From positions 17,956 to 81,955 of IMG/VR virus record IMGVR_UViG_3300030116_004255: DNA of 64,000 nucleotides; one strand, given 5' to 3'. The number at the start of each line of letters is the position of its first letter. Within the stretch, counting starts at the first letter, position 1. Positions 40,674-48,480 of the stretch are shown here, one piece after another. This DNA comes from a virus. The position numbers were made by a program, and so were the translations under genes. The notes beneath the pieces are model-generated. The model had not been told where the DNA came from. It made no database searches and saw only the letters and a list, made by a program, of their open reading frames with translations.

Positions 40674-41238
40674 AAGCAGAGGCGACAGAGTAGAAATCTG
40701 CAAGAAGTGTAGGTCTATCAGTTCTCTTTACAAAGGGTTCTGGTTAGGTCTTAACTTTGGAACTCCTGGCGGTCCAGTAGAGGAAGTTGACCTATATTGT
40801 TCGCAATGTAGTTCTTTAGAACCTGAAACAGTGGAAGTCTACGCAAGACAATGCACTTTTTGTTCTAAAGGTTTTAGTCAGGGTTATCTAAGTGGGGACG
40901 AATACTTTTGTAATCAAGAGTGTGAAGTCAACCAATGTATTAAAAGACAAAGTTGCAAGTGCTTTGAAGTTCTTGTAAAAGAAATTGATACAACTAAGTT
41001 AGCGACTTCTGATCCTCAATGGTTAAAAATGACTATTAAGGGTGCGTTAGCTAAAGACTTGGGACAGATTGAACTAACTTCTAAACAATGGTATGAATTT
41101 ATTGAAACAGAAATCGGTTCAGACTATTTTGAAAAGTTAGACAATGAGTGGTGGTATTGGTCAGAGTGGGACTTGTCAGATTGTATTGGCGATATGGTTT
41201 ATACAAGTAAAGGTAAGGAATACTTTTTAGAGGACTAA
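40666..41238 (+). CDS. Multi-zinc-finger cassette protein
   Basis: The ATG at 40666 (ATGACTAAAAGC) overlaps the previous stop; the upstream in-frame ATGs lie inside that gene. This ~190-residue protein has CKKCRS, YCSQC, then CTFCSKGFSQGYLSGDEYFCNQECE, a treble-clef-like zinc site. A WYWSEWDLSD motif near the C-terminus is seen in many phage proteins together with such fingers. It probably binds nucleic acid or protein. Exact role unknown. It is followed by a strong terminator. Confidence 0.6.
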   Translation: MTKSRGDRVEICKKCRSISSLYKGFWLGLNFGTPGGPVEEVDLYCSQCSSLEPETVEVYARQCTFCSKGFSQGYLSGDEYFCNQECEVNQCIKRQSCKCFEVLVKEIDTTKLATSDPQWLKMTIKGALAKDLGQIELTSKQWYEFIETEIGSDYFEKLDNEWWYWSEWDLSDCIGDMVYTSKGKEYFLED

Positions 41239-41259
41239 ACCAGCTTTAGCAGTAGAAAA

Positions 41260-41287
41260 AGAGGGACCTGGTGTCCCTCTTTTTTTT
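41260..41287 (+). terminator. Terminator of second cassette
   Basis: AGAGGGAC-ctggt-GTCCCTCT followed by T8. Confidence 0.92.
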
Positions 41288-41404
41288 AGCGTAAGGAGAT
41301 CTCCTGGTCCTCTGATCAGAAATCGCTAGTTAGCGTTTTCCGGTCTTGGCTTTTATAGATCTACATAAGAGTTGGATATTCTCTTTCTTTTTTTTTTCTC
41401 ATTT

Positions 41405-41432
41405 CATTAATTCACATTTTCAATCTCGTTTT
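41405..41432 (+). repeat. Cassette-boundary motif, copy C
   Basis: CATTAATTCAC followed by ATTTTCAATCTCGTTTT; full-length copy. Confidence 0.85.
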
Positions 41433-41541
41433 CTGTGGGGTTGGGTTAAGGTCTGATTTTTTTAAACGCTTAAATCGGTTTTAAATGGTCTGTTTATTTT
41501 AGAAAATCTTAATTTTTAGTGATTTTACGAAAAAACGAGTA

Positions 41542-41547
41542 TATAAT
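41542..41547 (+). promoter_or_regulatory. -10 box for 41583 gene
   Basis: TATAAT about 35 bases before the ATG; the -35 box is weak (GTGATT with a 17-base spacer). Confidence 0.5.
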
Positions 41548-41582
41548 TGAATCTAGTATCGGTTAAAAAAAGGAAAACGATT

Positions 41583-41939
41583 ATGAGTAAAGAAATACAG
41601 GAATTGTTTGACGCTGACGACTTAGGACTAGACATAACTGGTTTTAAGTTTATGGGTAAAGTCCCAGTTGATAGCGGTTCTGTTTTAATTACTGACGGTT
41701 GTTATACAAAATATATTGAGAGTGAAAATGAAACTTTTGATAAATGGTATGACAAATATTGTAAGACATTAGACAACAACGGTGGTCGAGGTGGAAATAT
41801 GGACGACAAACTTATGTTTGCAAGTCCTACTTCTCACGGCGACGGACATTTTCCAGTTTATAGAGTTATGGACGAGGAAAATGGGTTTAGAGGTCTGTTC
41901 GTTGATTTCTGTGATTATGGGGACGCGTTCAATGTCTAA
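41583..41939 (+). CDS. Cassette protein of the VDSG / GDGxYPVY type
   Basis: The ATG at 41583 is preceded by AAAGGAAAACG; an in-frame ATG 12 codons upstream lacks a site. This 118-residue protein carries VPVDSGSVLITDGCYTKYI, then TSHGDGHFPVYRVMDEENGFRGLFVDF. The order VDSGxxxIxDxCY followed by GDGxxPVY recalls a widespread phage/bacterial beta-sandwich family (DUF4241-like). Function unknown. It overlaps the next gene by eight bases. Confidence 0.6.
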   Translation: MSKEIQELFDADDLGLDITGFKFMGKVPVDSGSVLITDGCYTKYIESENETFDKWYDKYCKTLDNNGGRGGNMDDKLMFASPTSHGDGHFPVYRVMDEENGFRGLFVDFCDYGDAFNV

Positions 41940-42162
41940 AAACGATTTAACCCCAGAACAAATTAAAAACATAAAGGAATTTGAGGCGAAAATTCCAGAC
42001 GAAATTAAGCGACTAACAGAAAAGGTTGGGGACTTAACAGAACTTATCAATGAGTTAAGGTGGGACAATTACAACCCAGAATACATTGAAAAAAAACAAC
42101 AAGAGAGATTCGAGTTAAACCAAGAAATTGAAAAACTAAAATCTCAATATAGGTCGTCTTAG
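41932..42162 (+). CDS. Coiled-coil cassette protein
   Basis: The ATG at 41932 overlaps the stop of the preceding gene. The 76 residues form one long charged coiled coil (IKNIKEFEAKIPDEIKRLTEK, RFELNQEIEKLKSQY). No family recognised. Confidence 0.55.
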   Translation: MSKNDLTPEQIKNIKEFEAKIPDEIKRLTEKVGDLTELINELRWDNYNPEYIEKKQQERFELNQEIEKLKSQYRSS

Positions 42163-42190
42163 TTTCTAACCACTACTAAGACACTTACGG

Positions 42191-42224
42191 AAAAGGGACT
42201 GACGCCTCAGTCCCTTTTTCTTTT
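42191..42224 (+). terminator. Terminator of third cassette
   Basis: AAAAGGGACTGA / TCAGTCCCTTTT with four-base loop and T-rich tail. Confidence 0.92.
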
Positions 42225-42284
42225 GTCCAAAATTTAAAGCTGTTGATCAACTTTGAGAATTTATTATTGATTTTATTTTTATTA

Positions 42285-42312
42285 CATTAATGCTCATTTT
42301 CAATCTCGTTTT
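42285..42312 (+). repeat. Cassette-boundary motif, copy D
   Basis: CATTAATGCTC followed by ATTTTCAATCTCGTTTT; near-consensus. Confidence 0.85.
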
Positions 42313-42337
42313 AAGGGGATCAATTTCTTTTTTAATT

Positions 42338-42360
42338 CATTATTGGGCATTCTCAATCCC
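42338..42360 (+). repeat. Cassette-boundary motif, copy E
   Basis: CATTATTGGGC then ATTCTCAATCCC. It directly abuts the A-run of the ArdC-gene terminator. Confidence 0.75.
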
Positions 42361-42392
42361 AAAAAAAAACAACCCCAGAATTTCTGGGGCTG
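42361..42392 (-). terminator. Terminator of ArdC-like gene
   Basis: Stem AACCCCAGA / TCTGGGGCT with a T9 run on the minus strand (plus-strand A 42361-42369). Confidence 0.88.
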
Positions 42393-42414
42393 TCTTTTGT
42401 TTATCGGTTATTGG

Positions 42415-43275
42415 TTAGGTTAAAGCGTCTATTATTTTATTAGCTGTATTGTAAATATTGCTTAATGAGTTCTTGAAGGTTTTTTTATCGTCCTCCTGCC
42501 AGCCTGCAATATATTTAAGGCTGTAATCGTCTGTTTTAAATCCAAAGTAATTTAAAACTATGTAAGCAACAGACTCAGCCTCCACTTCTGCAATTTCTCG
42601 GCATTCTAAATAATTAAGTTCTTTGTGCATCAACTTGTGGGCAACTTCGTGGGCTAGCGTCTTTGTTTTTTGTAATTGACTCATATCCTTTTGAATTTGA
42701 ATTAATTTCTGGGTAAAGTTTGTGAAGCCGTTGCTTGCGTCATAGTAATTGACTACACGAAGGTGCCACTGATCAGCCTCAATTAATTTCTCTTGTATAG
42801 CAGTGAATAATTCGGCACTGTCCTCCCCTTTTAACAGTTCTGGCATATAAGGGTTTACAATCTCTATGCCGTCATCGTTTAATGGTTCAGTATCTTTTAA
42901 ATCAAATACATAATAAGCCCTATAATAAATTCTTTTGTCCTCTTCCTTTTGATTCTTATCTTCGATTATTATCGGTCTAAATTGTGGAATCTTTAAAGGG
43001 GCTAGGCGTTCCTTACATTTACATTCTTTATTTTTAAAAGCTCTGCAAGTGATACAAGCAACAACGATTCTATTTTTTTCTATCCATTGTTTATAAGTTA
43101 AAACAAGCTGGGCTTCTTTGTTATAGATAAAAATTAAAAATGTATTGTTAAATGATCGGCGTCGGTCATTGGACTTTACAAAATTTAAATAATTTAAATA
43201 TTGCTGTTCGTCAATAACAATAGAATTTAATTTAGTTTCTAATTCGTCAGTAATTTTTTTAATAACTGGATTCAT
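42415..43275 (-). CDS. ArdC-like anti-restriction protein (zinc metallopeptidase type)
   Basis: This 286-residue protein has the two-part layout of ArdC: an N-terminal ssDNA-binding region (RRRSFNNTFLIFIYNKEAQLVLTYKQWIE... and YYRAYYVFDLKDTEPLN) and a C-terminal metallopeptidase helix with KTLAHEVAHKLMHKE (HExxH) plus EVEAESVAYIVLNYFG (third zinc ligand). Known ArdC proteins protect incoming DNA from restriction. A CITCRAFKNKECKCKE cysteine cluster is extra. It is the only minus-strand gene in the cassette region and has its own terminator, so it looks like an independent insertion. Confidence 0.75.
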   Translation of the reverse strand: MNPVIKKITDELETKLNSIVIDEQQYLNYLNFVKSNDRRRSFNNTFLIFIYNKEAQLVLTYKQWIEKNRIVVACITCRAFKNKECKCKERLAPLKIPQFRPIIIEDKNQKEEDKRIYYRAYYVFDLKDTEPLNDDGIEIVNPYMPELLKGEDSAELFTAIQEKLIEADQWHLRVVNYYDASNGFTNFTQKLIQIQKDMSQLQKTKTLAHEVAHKLMHKELNYLECREIAEVEAESVAYIVLNYFGFKTDDYSLKYIAGWQEDDKKTFKNSLSNIYNTANKIIDALT

Positions 43276-43450
43276 TTTTTAACCTTCTTTTATTACGATA
43301 CTTATTTAATTATATAAAGGTTTTTTAAATATATCTAATAAAATAAAATTTTTTCTGTTCTCTGGATCTATTTCTGAATTAGATCTGTAAAAGGTAAAGC
43401 TGACCGTGAAATTTTACTTTGATTGTTGTGTTTCTTTTTTTTTCTCATTG

Positions 43451-43478
43451 CATTAGTTCAGATTCTCAATCTCGTTTT
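43451..43478 (+). repeat. Cassette-boundary motif, copy F
   Basis: CATTAGTTCAG then ATTCTCAATCTCGTTTT. Confidence 0.85.
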
Positions 43479-43571
43479 TAAAAGGTCTTAAAAATTAATT
43501 TGTTTTAATACTTGTATTATCTCTGAAGTTGATCAATAATTATATAAGTATCGTATAAATTAGGAGGACTT

Positions 43572-43907
43572 ATGAAGGCTTTTAGTTTAGAAAACTTAAA
43601 AGACTACATTGAGAATCACGAAAAAACTATGTCTAAAGATTATGACATAAGTGCTGACGACATTGATAGAGTTATGAAAAATAATGTTGAAATGGATGTC
43701 AGTTGGGAAGTTGGATTCTTAAAAGGAATGGAGCATATAGTCAAGACCTTTGACATAGAAAGTTATGAAAAAGGTAGAGAGGGCTTACAAGAGGCTTATT
43801 CTTTTGCGTTAGAGTTGTTAAGCGAAAGAGAGTTAGAGATACACAACAAATGGTCTGATGCTGATCCAGAAGAGAGAAAGCATATTGAAGACACTTGGGA
43901 AGTGTAA
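43572..43907 (+). CDS. Cassette protein, function unknown
   Basis: This 111-residue acidic protein is preceded by an ideal AGGAGG five bases before the ATG and by TATAAA at 43554. It is mainly helical (EKTMSKDYDISADDIDRVMKNN, KGMEHIVKTFDIESYEKG). It is followed one base later by the next ATG. No family recognised. Confidence 0.55.
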   Translation: MKAFSLENLKDYIENHEKTMSKDYDISADDIDRVMKNNVEMDVSWEVGFLKGMEHIVKTFDIESYEKGREGLQEAYSFALELLSERELEIHNKWSDADPEERKHIEDTWEV

Positions 43908-43908
43908 G

Positions 43909-44229
43909 ATGCCTACATTCTATATAACTGAAACAGATAAAACCACTTACGAAATTGAAGCGTCCAGTGAAGAGGACGCTTTGAAAAAGTTTGAAGACAG
44001 TTATGATATGAAACCTAGCAACTTTGAGAGAATTGACTTTTCTATTAAGGAAGTTGGGGCTAAAGATAACTGGGTTTATGTTTGCACAGATTGTAAAGGG
44101 ACTGAAGTATATACAGATATATGGCAGAACATTAACGATGAATCAGAGTTAAGTGAGGGTGCAGGCGAAAGATATTGTCAAGATTGTGCGTCATCGTGCA
44201 AGACAGAATATATATTAGAGGAGGAATAG
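43909..44229 (+). CDS. Zinc-ribbon cassette protein
   Basis: The ATG at 43909 follows the previous stop by one base. This 106-residue protein has an N-terminal strand-helix unit (MPTFYITETDKTTYEIEASS, then EEDALKKFED) like several small phage proteins. It carries VYVCTDCKG and ERYCQDCASSC, forming a zinc ribbon. Function unknown. Confidence 0.55.
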   Translation: MPTFYITETDKTTYEIEASSEEDALKKFEDSYDMKPSNFERIDFSIKEVGAKDNWVYVCTDCKGTEVYTDIWQNINDESELSEGAGERYCQDCASSCKTEYILEEE

Positions 44230-44774
44230 TGAGTAGAGAGAGAATTAGGTTAGAAATAGACCTAGATTTTAGTAGGTTATTCTCTGGTTCATTTCAGTCA
44301 GCATTTGACGAAGTGGACTTTGAAAATAGCAGTATAAAAGAAATTGGGGATTCTATATCTAGTGAAATAATATCAACAGTGCAGGACGGTCTTAAAGACT
44401 GCAATATAAAAGTTAGGTGGTTTGATACAGTATATTTTTGGAATGAGTTTAAAAATGAAGATCACTTGCAAGACTGCATTAAGGATATGCTGGAGGAATA
44501 CCTAGCAGAAGTTGGGTGTAAGGAATTAGACGAAAACGAAGTCGGTATGAACAGTCGCAGGTTTGATTTGTTTGCTGAGTCATTGGGCGTAGACTTTGAC
44601 AGAGATAACGCTTATGAACCGTCTAAGGATACGAGATTCATCGAAGGTCTAATGGCTTTGAATAAATCTTGTGAGTATCCAGTAATTAAAGATAAATTTA
44701 ATGAAATCTTTAAATATATGGAGTCAATGGGGTTTGATATATTTGACCAATACCAAGACTGGTTAAACGAATAA
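44229..44774 (+). CDS. Cassette protein, function unknown
   Basis: The start is GTG at 44229, overlapping the previous stop (TAGTG), with GAGGAGGAA just upstream. This 181-residue acidic protein begins SRERIRLEIDLDFSRLFSGSF and contains EFKNEDHLQDCIKDMLEEYLAEVGC. It shows mixed strand and helix and no membrane segment or zinc motif. No family recognised. It is terminated by a strong hairpin. Confidence 0.5.
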   Translation: MSRERIRLEIDLDFSRLFSGSFQSAFDEVDFENSSIKEIGDSISSEIISTVQDGLKDCNIKVRWFDTVYFWNEFKNEDHLQDCIKDMLEEYLAEVGCKELDENEVGMNSRRFDLFAESLGVDFDRDNAYEPSKDTRFIEGLMALNKSCEYPVIKDKFNEIFKYMESMGFDIFDQYQDWLNE

Positions 44775-44798
44775 CCAACACCACTTAATTAATTAAAG

Positions 44799-44828
44799 AC
44801 TGGGGATCACAATCCCCAGTTTTTTTTT
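44799..44828 (+). terminator. Terminator of fourth cassette
   Basis: ACTGGGGAT-caca-ATCCCCAGT followed by T8. Confidence 0.93.
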
Positions 44829-44896
44829 GGATTGAAAACGAGTCATAATGGTTGGGATTGGGATTGTAAATCTAATATAATGGATATTTTTTATTT

Positions 44897-44925
44897 CATT
44901 AATGCAGATTCTCAATCTCGGTTTT
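44897..44925 (+). repeat. Cassette-boundary motif, copy G
   Basis: CATTAATGCAG then ATTCTCAATCTCGGTTTT (one extra G). Confidence 0.85.
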
Positions 44926-44978
44926 GGATTGGATTAGGAATATAATGGTAATGGCGTAAGTTCTTTCTTTCTGTATTT

Positions 44979-45005
44979 CATTATTGCTGATTTTCAATCT
45001 CGTTT
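44979..45005 (+). repeat. Cassette-boundary motif, copy H
   Basis: CATTATTGCTG then ATTTTCAATCTCGTTT. It lies 82 bases after copy G, in the same orientation. Confidence 0.85.
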
Positions 45006-45114
45006 GATCAGTGCTACCGATCCAGCTACGCTACCAAAATAGATCTAAACAGCAAGACGATCAGTTCCCAGCTTTAAGACGATTTTTCCTTTCTACTGCT
45101 ATTTTTAATTTGTG

Positions 45115-45142
45115 TTGCATACCGATAATCTGCAACTATAAT
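45115..45142 (+). promoter_or_regulatory. Promoter of fifth cassette
   Basis: TTGCAT, 16 bases, TATAAT, then GAAAGG and the ATG at 45163. A good sigma-70-type promoter. Confidence 0.75.
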
Positions 45143-45162
45143 TAAATTTAGAAAGGTTAGAT

Positions 45163-45450
45163 ATGAACGATATTCAAAACAAAAACAAAGTTGAAGTCAT
45201 TAACCCTAGAACTAACGAAGTAATGATTCTAGAAAATGACTTGCTTGATTTGGTTGAGGGAATTAATTATATCTGTGATTTTTACAGAAATAAAAAAGGC
45301 TTTGACCAAAATAAAGTTCTGGATACTTTTATCAAAGTGAGAGAGATCGAGAGGCTAAGAGGCTTCAACACCTCTCAATCGTTTTCTATTGATAGTTTCA
45401 GTAGAGAACAAGTCTTTGAGTTAGTGACCAGAGAAATGGACAATGGGTAA
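45163..45450 (+). CDS. Cassette protein, function unknown
   Basis: This 95-residue protein (MNDIQNKNKVEVINPRTNEV) has GAAAGG seven bases upstream. It is mostly helical, with LLDLVEGINYICDFYRNKKGF. Its stop TAA overlaps the next ATG (TAATG). No family recognised. Confidence 0.55.
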   Translation: MNDIQNKNKVEVINPRTNEVMILENDLLDLVEGINYICDFYRNKKGFDQNKVLDTFIKVREIERLRGFNTSQSFSIDSFSREQVFELVTREMDNG

Positions 45451-45593
45451 TGAGTGACCTTTACAGAACTTATACTGTTGAGAAAACTATTACCCAGACC
45501 TGTGAGATATGTTTATCCAGCGATTACGAAATGGCTTTGGACAAAACTGACACAGGTTTTAAACACGAGGAGTGTAATTATGGGGACGATTGA
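45450..45593 (+). CDS. 47-residue Cys-containing peptide
   Basis: The frame begins MSDLYRTYTVEKTITQTCEIC and ends HEECNYGDD. Its ATG overlaps the previous stop and its end overlaps the next gene by 14 bases. The CxxC plus a later Cys could hold zinc with a partner. Coupling on both sides supports translation; a competing longer frame here has no ribosome site. Confidence 0.5.
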   Translation: MSDLYRTYTVEKTITQTCEICLSSDYEMALDKTDTGFKHEECNYGDD

Positions 45594-45777
45594 AGTAGAC
45601 ATAGAGGTCTATGATCAAATCAGTAAGGTTAGGGAATCAGGTGTCACTAATATGCTGGACAAGAAAAGAGTTAGCGAATTAGTAAATGATAGAACTAAAC
45701 AATGGATAACCGATAACCCTGAAATGTATTTATCAGGGATTATGTTAGGTTTCACTGTTATCACGGATACTACCTAA
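45580..45777 (+). CDS. DUF5049-like small protein
   Basis: The ATG at 45580 is chosen because GAGGAG lies eleven bases upstream. This 65-residue protein has DQISKVRESGVTNMLDKKRVSELV. The motif IxxVRxSGxTNMxDxxxV resembles a small phage family I recall as DUF5049. Function unknown. Confidence 0.6.
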   Translation: MGTIEVDIEVYDQISKVRESGVTNMLDKKRVSELVNDRTKQWITDNPEMYLSGIMLGFTVITDTT

Positions 45778-45798
45778 CCTAGTATACGATACGAAAAG

Positions 45799-45829
45799 AA
45801 AACCCCAGACTTAAAAATCTGGGGTTTTT
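45799..45829 (+). terminator. Terminator of fifth cassette
   Basis: AAAACCCCAGA / TCTGGGGTTTT with T5. Confidence 0.92.
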
Positions 45830-45920
45830 CTTATTTACTGCTATCCGTTTGGGATAACCGTGTTGATTAGATCTATTTATCTTGACATTGCATAACCTCC
45901 AGTTTGTTTATTTTTTATTG

Positions 45921-45948
45921 CATTAATAGTGATTCTCAATCTCGTTTT
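45921..45948 (+). repeat. Cassette-boundary motif, copy I
   Basis: CATTAATAGTG then ATTCTCAATCTCGTTTT. Confidence 0.85.
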
Positions 45949-45999
45949 GGATCTTGATCACTTACTACAAATAAGACTGTATGAGTTTTTTGATTTTCT

Positions 46000-46028
46000 T
46001 TGAATTAATTTTATTTTCTTTATATAAT
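46000..46028 (+). promoter_or_regulatory. Promoter of sixth cassette
   Basis: TTGAAT, 17 bases, TATAAT. The transcript would start near 46035 and carry AAGGAG before the ATG at 46063. Confidence 0.8.
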
Positions 46029-46062
46029 GGGTTTTAGTATTGGACAATTAAAGGAGTTAAAA

Positions 46063-46704
46063 ATGCCTACTTGGTGTGAAAACGATATAACTATCGTTGG
46101 GACTAAAACAAACCTTACAAAGTTGATCAAAGACGCAAAGCAAACTACTGAAAGTAGTGACAGCGAACTCAACTTGAATCGTTTGTATCCAGTTCCAAAC
46201 TTTTTAGAAAAGATACACTCTGGTGCGAACAATATAAATGGTCAGCGATATGACTACTGGTTAGAGGTAGAAAATGAAACTGGCGACATTATTGGAGTTG
46301 ATAAGCATTTAGAAAAATCAAAGCGTATTGATATTGGTATCAGCGAGGACACAGCAGTGTGGATAAAAAAAATGTTCGGTGGTAAGAACTGGTATGACTG
46401 GCAGACTACAAACTGGGGCGTGAAGTGGGGTGCTTATGAAGTCTATTCCTCTCTTAATATTGAAAAGATTGAGGGTAATAGTAAATATAAGTTAGACGCT
46501 TTTACGCAATGTGCTTGGGGTATTCCAGACGGACTATTCCAAAAAATATGCAACGATTACAACTTGATAATGATAATTCAATATCAGTATGAGGGTGGTA
46601 TGGAAGGGGGTTGGTTTCGTATCGTAGACGAAAAGATTGAAGCAAAGAACCCTAACATTAAAACTGGCGATATTGAGGTGTTTGATCTTGCTGAATATGT
46701 ATAA
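46063..46704 (+). CDS. Api92/DUF1281-like ferredoxin-fold protein
   Basis: The ATG at 46063 is chosen because AAGGAG precedes it and because the family begins with M-P-x-W-C. The protein starts MPTWCENDITIVGTKTNLTK and continues with YPVPNFLEKIHSG, NWYDWQTTNWGVKWGAYE and FTQCAWGIPDGLFQKICNDY. This WCxNxxxIxG start and the WGxKWxA core are signatures of a ferredoxin-like domain common on plasmids and phages. Its 213 residues are within family range. Molecular function is unknown. Confidence 0.75.
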   Translation: MPTWCENDITIVGTKTNLTKLIKDAKQTTESSDSELNLNRLYPVPNFLEKIHSGANNINGQRYDYWLEVENETGDIIGVDKHLEKSKRIDIGISEDTAVWIKKMFGGKNWYDWQTTNWGVKWGAYEVYSSLNIEKIEGNSKYKLDAFTQCAWGIPDGLFQKICNDYNLIMIIQYQYEGGMEGGWFRIVDEKIEAKNPNIKTGDIEVFDLAEYV

Positions 46705-46709
46705 AAGTT

Positions 46710-46735
46710 ATGGGACTGGCTACGGTCAGTCCCAT
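46710..46735 (+). terminator. Intra-cassette stem-loop
   Basis: ATGGGACTG / CAGTCCCAT with an eight-base loop and no T-run. It may act as an attenuator or mRNA-stability element between two genes. Confidence 0.5.
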
Positions 46736-46811
46736 AGATCACGAAAGGGCTTAAATGGTATATGGATTGTGGGACTTTATGTCTAAAGCAATAATCATAA
46801 GTGAGGAATCA

Positions 46812-47141
46812 ATGATAAACGCAAATACAAAAAAGAGGATCACTGAAACAAAAGTAAACCAGATCAGTGCCTCTATGACCTGTCCTCATGGTAAGCGTGC
46901 TTATTGGTGGGAAGTCTTGGACTCCTCTGGTGGCACAGCTTTACAAAGGTATAAATCTGGATCAACTGGCGAAAGGATCTTTAATTACTGTGATCACTGT
47001 TTACACTGTGACTCTTGTAAGTTATGGATCACTAGCGATGTTCACACACCTAGCAAAAATGGTAGGTATTTGGACGAGAGTTATTGTAGAAAGTGTTTTG
47101 ATCGTATTGGCATGAGTCCAACTAACGATTGGGACAATTAG
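46812..47141 (+). CDS. Zinc-binding cassette protein
   Basis: The ATG at 46812 has GAGGAATCA just upstream; earlier ATGs at 46755 and 46779 lack such a site. This ~109-residue protein has MTCPHGKRAYWWEVLDSSGG, then NYCDHCLHCDSCKLW and SYCRKCFDRIG, six or more cysteines suited to two zinc ions. Function unknown. Confidence 0.55.
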   Translation: MINANTKKRITETKVNQISASMTCPHGKRAYWWEVLDSSGGTALQRYKSGSTGERIFNYCDHCLHCDSCKLWITSDVHTPSKNGRYLDESYCRKCFDRIGMSPTNDWDN

Positions 47142-47155
47142 TAGAAAGGTAAATT

Positions 47156-47626
47156 ATGGGCGATAGAGTTAATGTAATCATACATAACAAACAAAAGACA
47201 GAGTTTTCCCCTGTGATCTATTCACATTGGGGTGGGGACTCGGTTGCATGGTTATTAGAAACAATGCGAGAGGAATACTCAATGAAACACAAAACAGAGG
47301 ATCTAAATTGGTCTGTTGGATACAGACTGGAGATCCCTAGAGTGTTTACAAAGTTAGTAAGCGAGATGGTTAAGAAAGAATTAGAACCACAAGTTTACAA
47401 CTGGAATAGCAGTAAATATGCGAAGAAAAAGGAATTACCATTACCTAACGATCTTCCAATAGTTGCTGACGATAGAGGTTGCTACTTTTTAGAAGTTGAA
47501 TCGTTGCAATTCAAAAATGTTCCTTACGATTGGGACTTAGACGAGTGGCGTTGGTCAACACAACAAAAAATGAAACCACTTAAAAAGTTTCTTTATAAGA
47601 TCAAAACCCTGTTGAAACGATCTTAG
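47156..47626 (+). CDS. Conserved phage protein with MGDR-x-NV start
   Basis: This 156-residue protein starts MGDRVNVIIHNKQ with FSPVIYSHWGGDSVAWLLE. Many phages encode a protein that begins MGDRANV and carries YxHWGG, so this is a recognised but functionally unassigned family. GAAAGG lies eight bases before the ATG. The C-terminus is basic. Confidence 0.65.
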   Translation: MGDRVNVIIHNKQKTEFSPVIYSHWGGDSVAWLLETMREEYSMKHKTEDLNWSVGYRLEIPRVFTKLVSEMVKKELEPQVYNWNSSKYAKKKELPLPNDLPIVADDRGCYFLEVESLQFKNVPYDWDLDEWRWSTQQKMKPLKKFLYKIKTLLKRS

Positions 47627-47635
47627 AAAGATAAA

Positions 47636-47666
47636 GAGAGGGGGGCGAAAGCCCCTCTTTTTTTTT
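47636..47666 (+). terminator. Terminator of sixth cassette
   Basis: AGAGGGGGGC-gaaa-GCCCCTCT followed by T9. Confidence 0.92.
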
Positions 47667-47704
47667 GTCCTTTGATCCTTTAAATCTTTCTTTATCTTTT
47701 GTTG

Positions 47705-47731
47705 CATTAATGCACACTTTCAATCCAGTTT
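47705..47731 (+). repeat. Cassette-boundary motif, copy J
   Basis: CATTAATGCAC then ACTTTCAATCCAGTTT. The GCATTAATGC part is a perfect palindrome here. Confidence 0.8.
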
Positions 47732-47742
47732 CTTTTTTATTC

Positions 47743-47770
47743 CATTGATTGACACTTTCAATCCGAAATT
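47743..47770 (+). repeat. Cassette-boundary motif, copy K
   Basis: CATTGATTGAC then ACTTTCAATCCGAAATT, only 38 bases after copy J. Confidence 0.75.
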
Positions 47771-47879
47771 AAGGATCATTACTCGCTAAACGGATCTACT
47801 GATCAAGAAAATTAGAAAAAGTGGTTATTTAATTGCGTATCTGTGATATGCTTAGAGGGTATTGGACGAAAGGATAATT

Positions 47880-48242
47880 ATGAACGAAAACTATGGTGTT
47901 AAAAACCCTGACTGGTTGGACGACACTTTAGCTAGGGATTTTGGAACACAAATTCCTGATACCGTTGTAGTGACCACTAAGAACGAAATACCTGATATGG
48001 TAGAGTTCCAAACTGGGAACATTAACGGTAAAGATACCTTAGACAAGTTAATGAAAAAAGTTATCGTTGACTGGAACTATGAGTATCTAATTTATGACGG
48101 TAAGGTCACTGACGCTTATGTTGTTCTTACTTTGGTAGACGCTAAAGGGAATAGACTTAATGTGACAGTGCAAGCTGATCCAGAGGCTAACGCTGGTGGT
48201 TTCTTGGACGCTAGAGAGTGGAAAGTTGGTAATAATGAGTGA
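47880..48242 (+). CDS. Cassette protein, function unknown
   Basis: The ATG at 47880 follows GAAAGGATAATT. This 120-residue acidic protein has NPDWLDDTLARDFGTQIPD, a long beta-rich middle (YEYLIYDGKVTDAYVVLTLVD) and an Asn-rich end. It overlaps the next gene by eight bases. No family recognised. Confidence 0.55.
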   Translation: MNENYGVKNPDWLDDTLARDFGTQIPDTVVVTTKNEIPDMVEFQTGNINGKDTLDKLMKKVIVDWNYEYLIYDGKVTDAYVVLTLVDAKGNRLNVTVQADPEANAGGFLDAREWKVGNNE

Positions 48243-48480
48243 AAAATACGAGATAAAAGAAAATCGTTCTGTAATCGTAGAAAAGACACTTACTATTACA
48301 GCAGAGTGGTCTTGTAGCTGGTGTTCTGAATATGGGGAATACACTTGGTCTGTTCCCTTTGACTTGCACACAGCTTTAGAGTGTCCAAAGTGCAATCAGG
48401 ATAACTTGATCATAGACGAGGAATTTATGAACACTGCTTATCCTGATTTATTAAAGAAAGCAGGTATCAGTTATGAGTAA
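48235..48480 (+). CDS. Zinc-ribbon cassette protein
   Basis: The ATG at 48235 overlaps the previous stop. This 81-residue protein has WSCSWCSEYGEYTW and ALECPKCNQDNL, a typical four-cysteine zinc ribbon. It overlaps the next ATG by eight bases. Confidence 0.6.
   Translation: MSEKYEIKENRSVIVEKTLTITAEWSCSWCSEYGEYTWSVPFDLHTALECPKCNQDNLIIDEEFMNTAYPDLLKKAGISYE

Larger units (their letters stand above)
44829..45162. other. Gene-free gap with two boundary motifs and promoter
   Basis: No gene is supported here. It holds boundary motif copies G and H in direct orientation, several ATTGGGATTGG-type and GATC-containing stretches, and the promoter of the next cassette. Confidence 0.7.
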
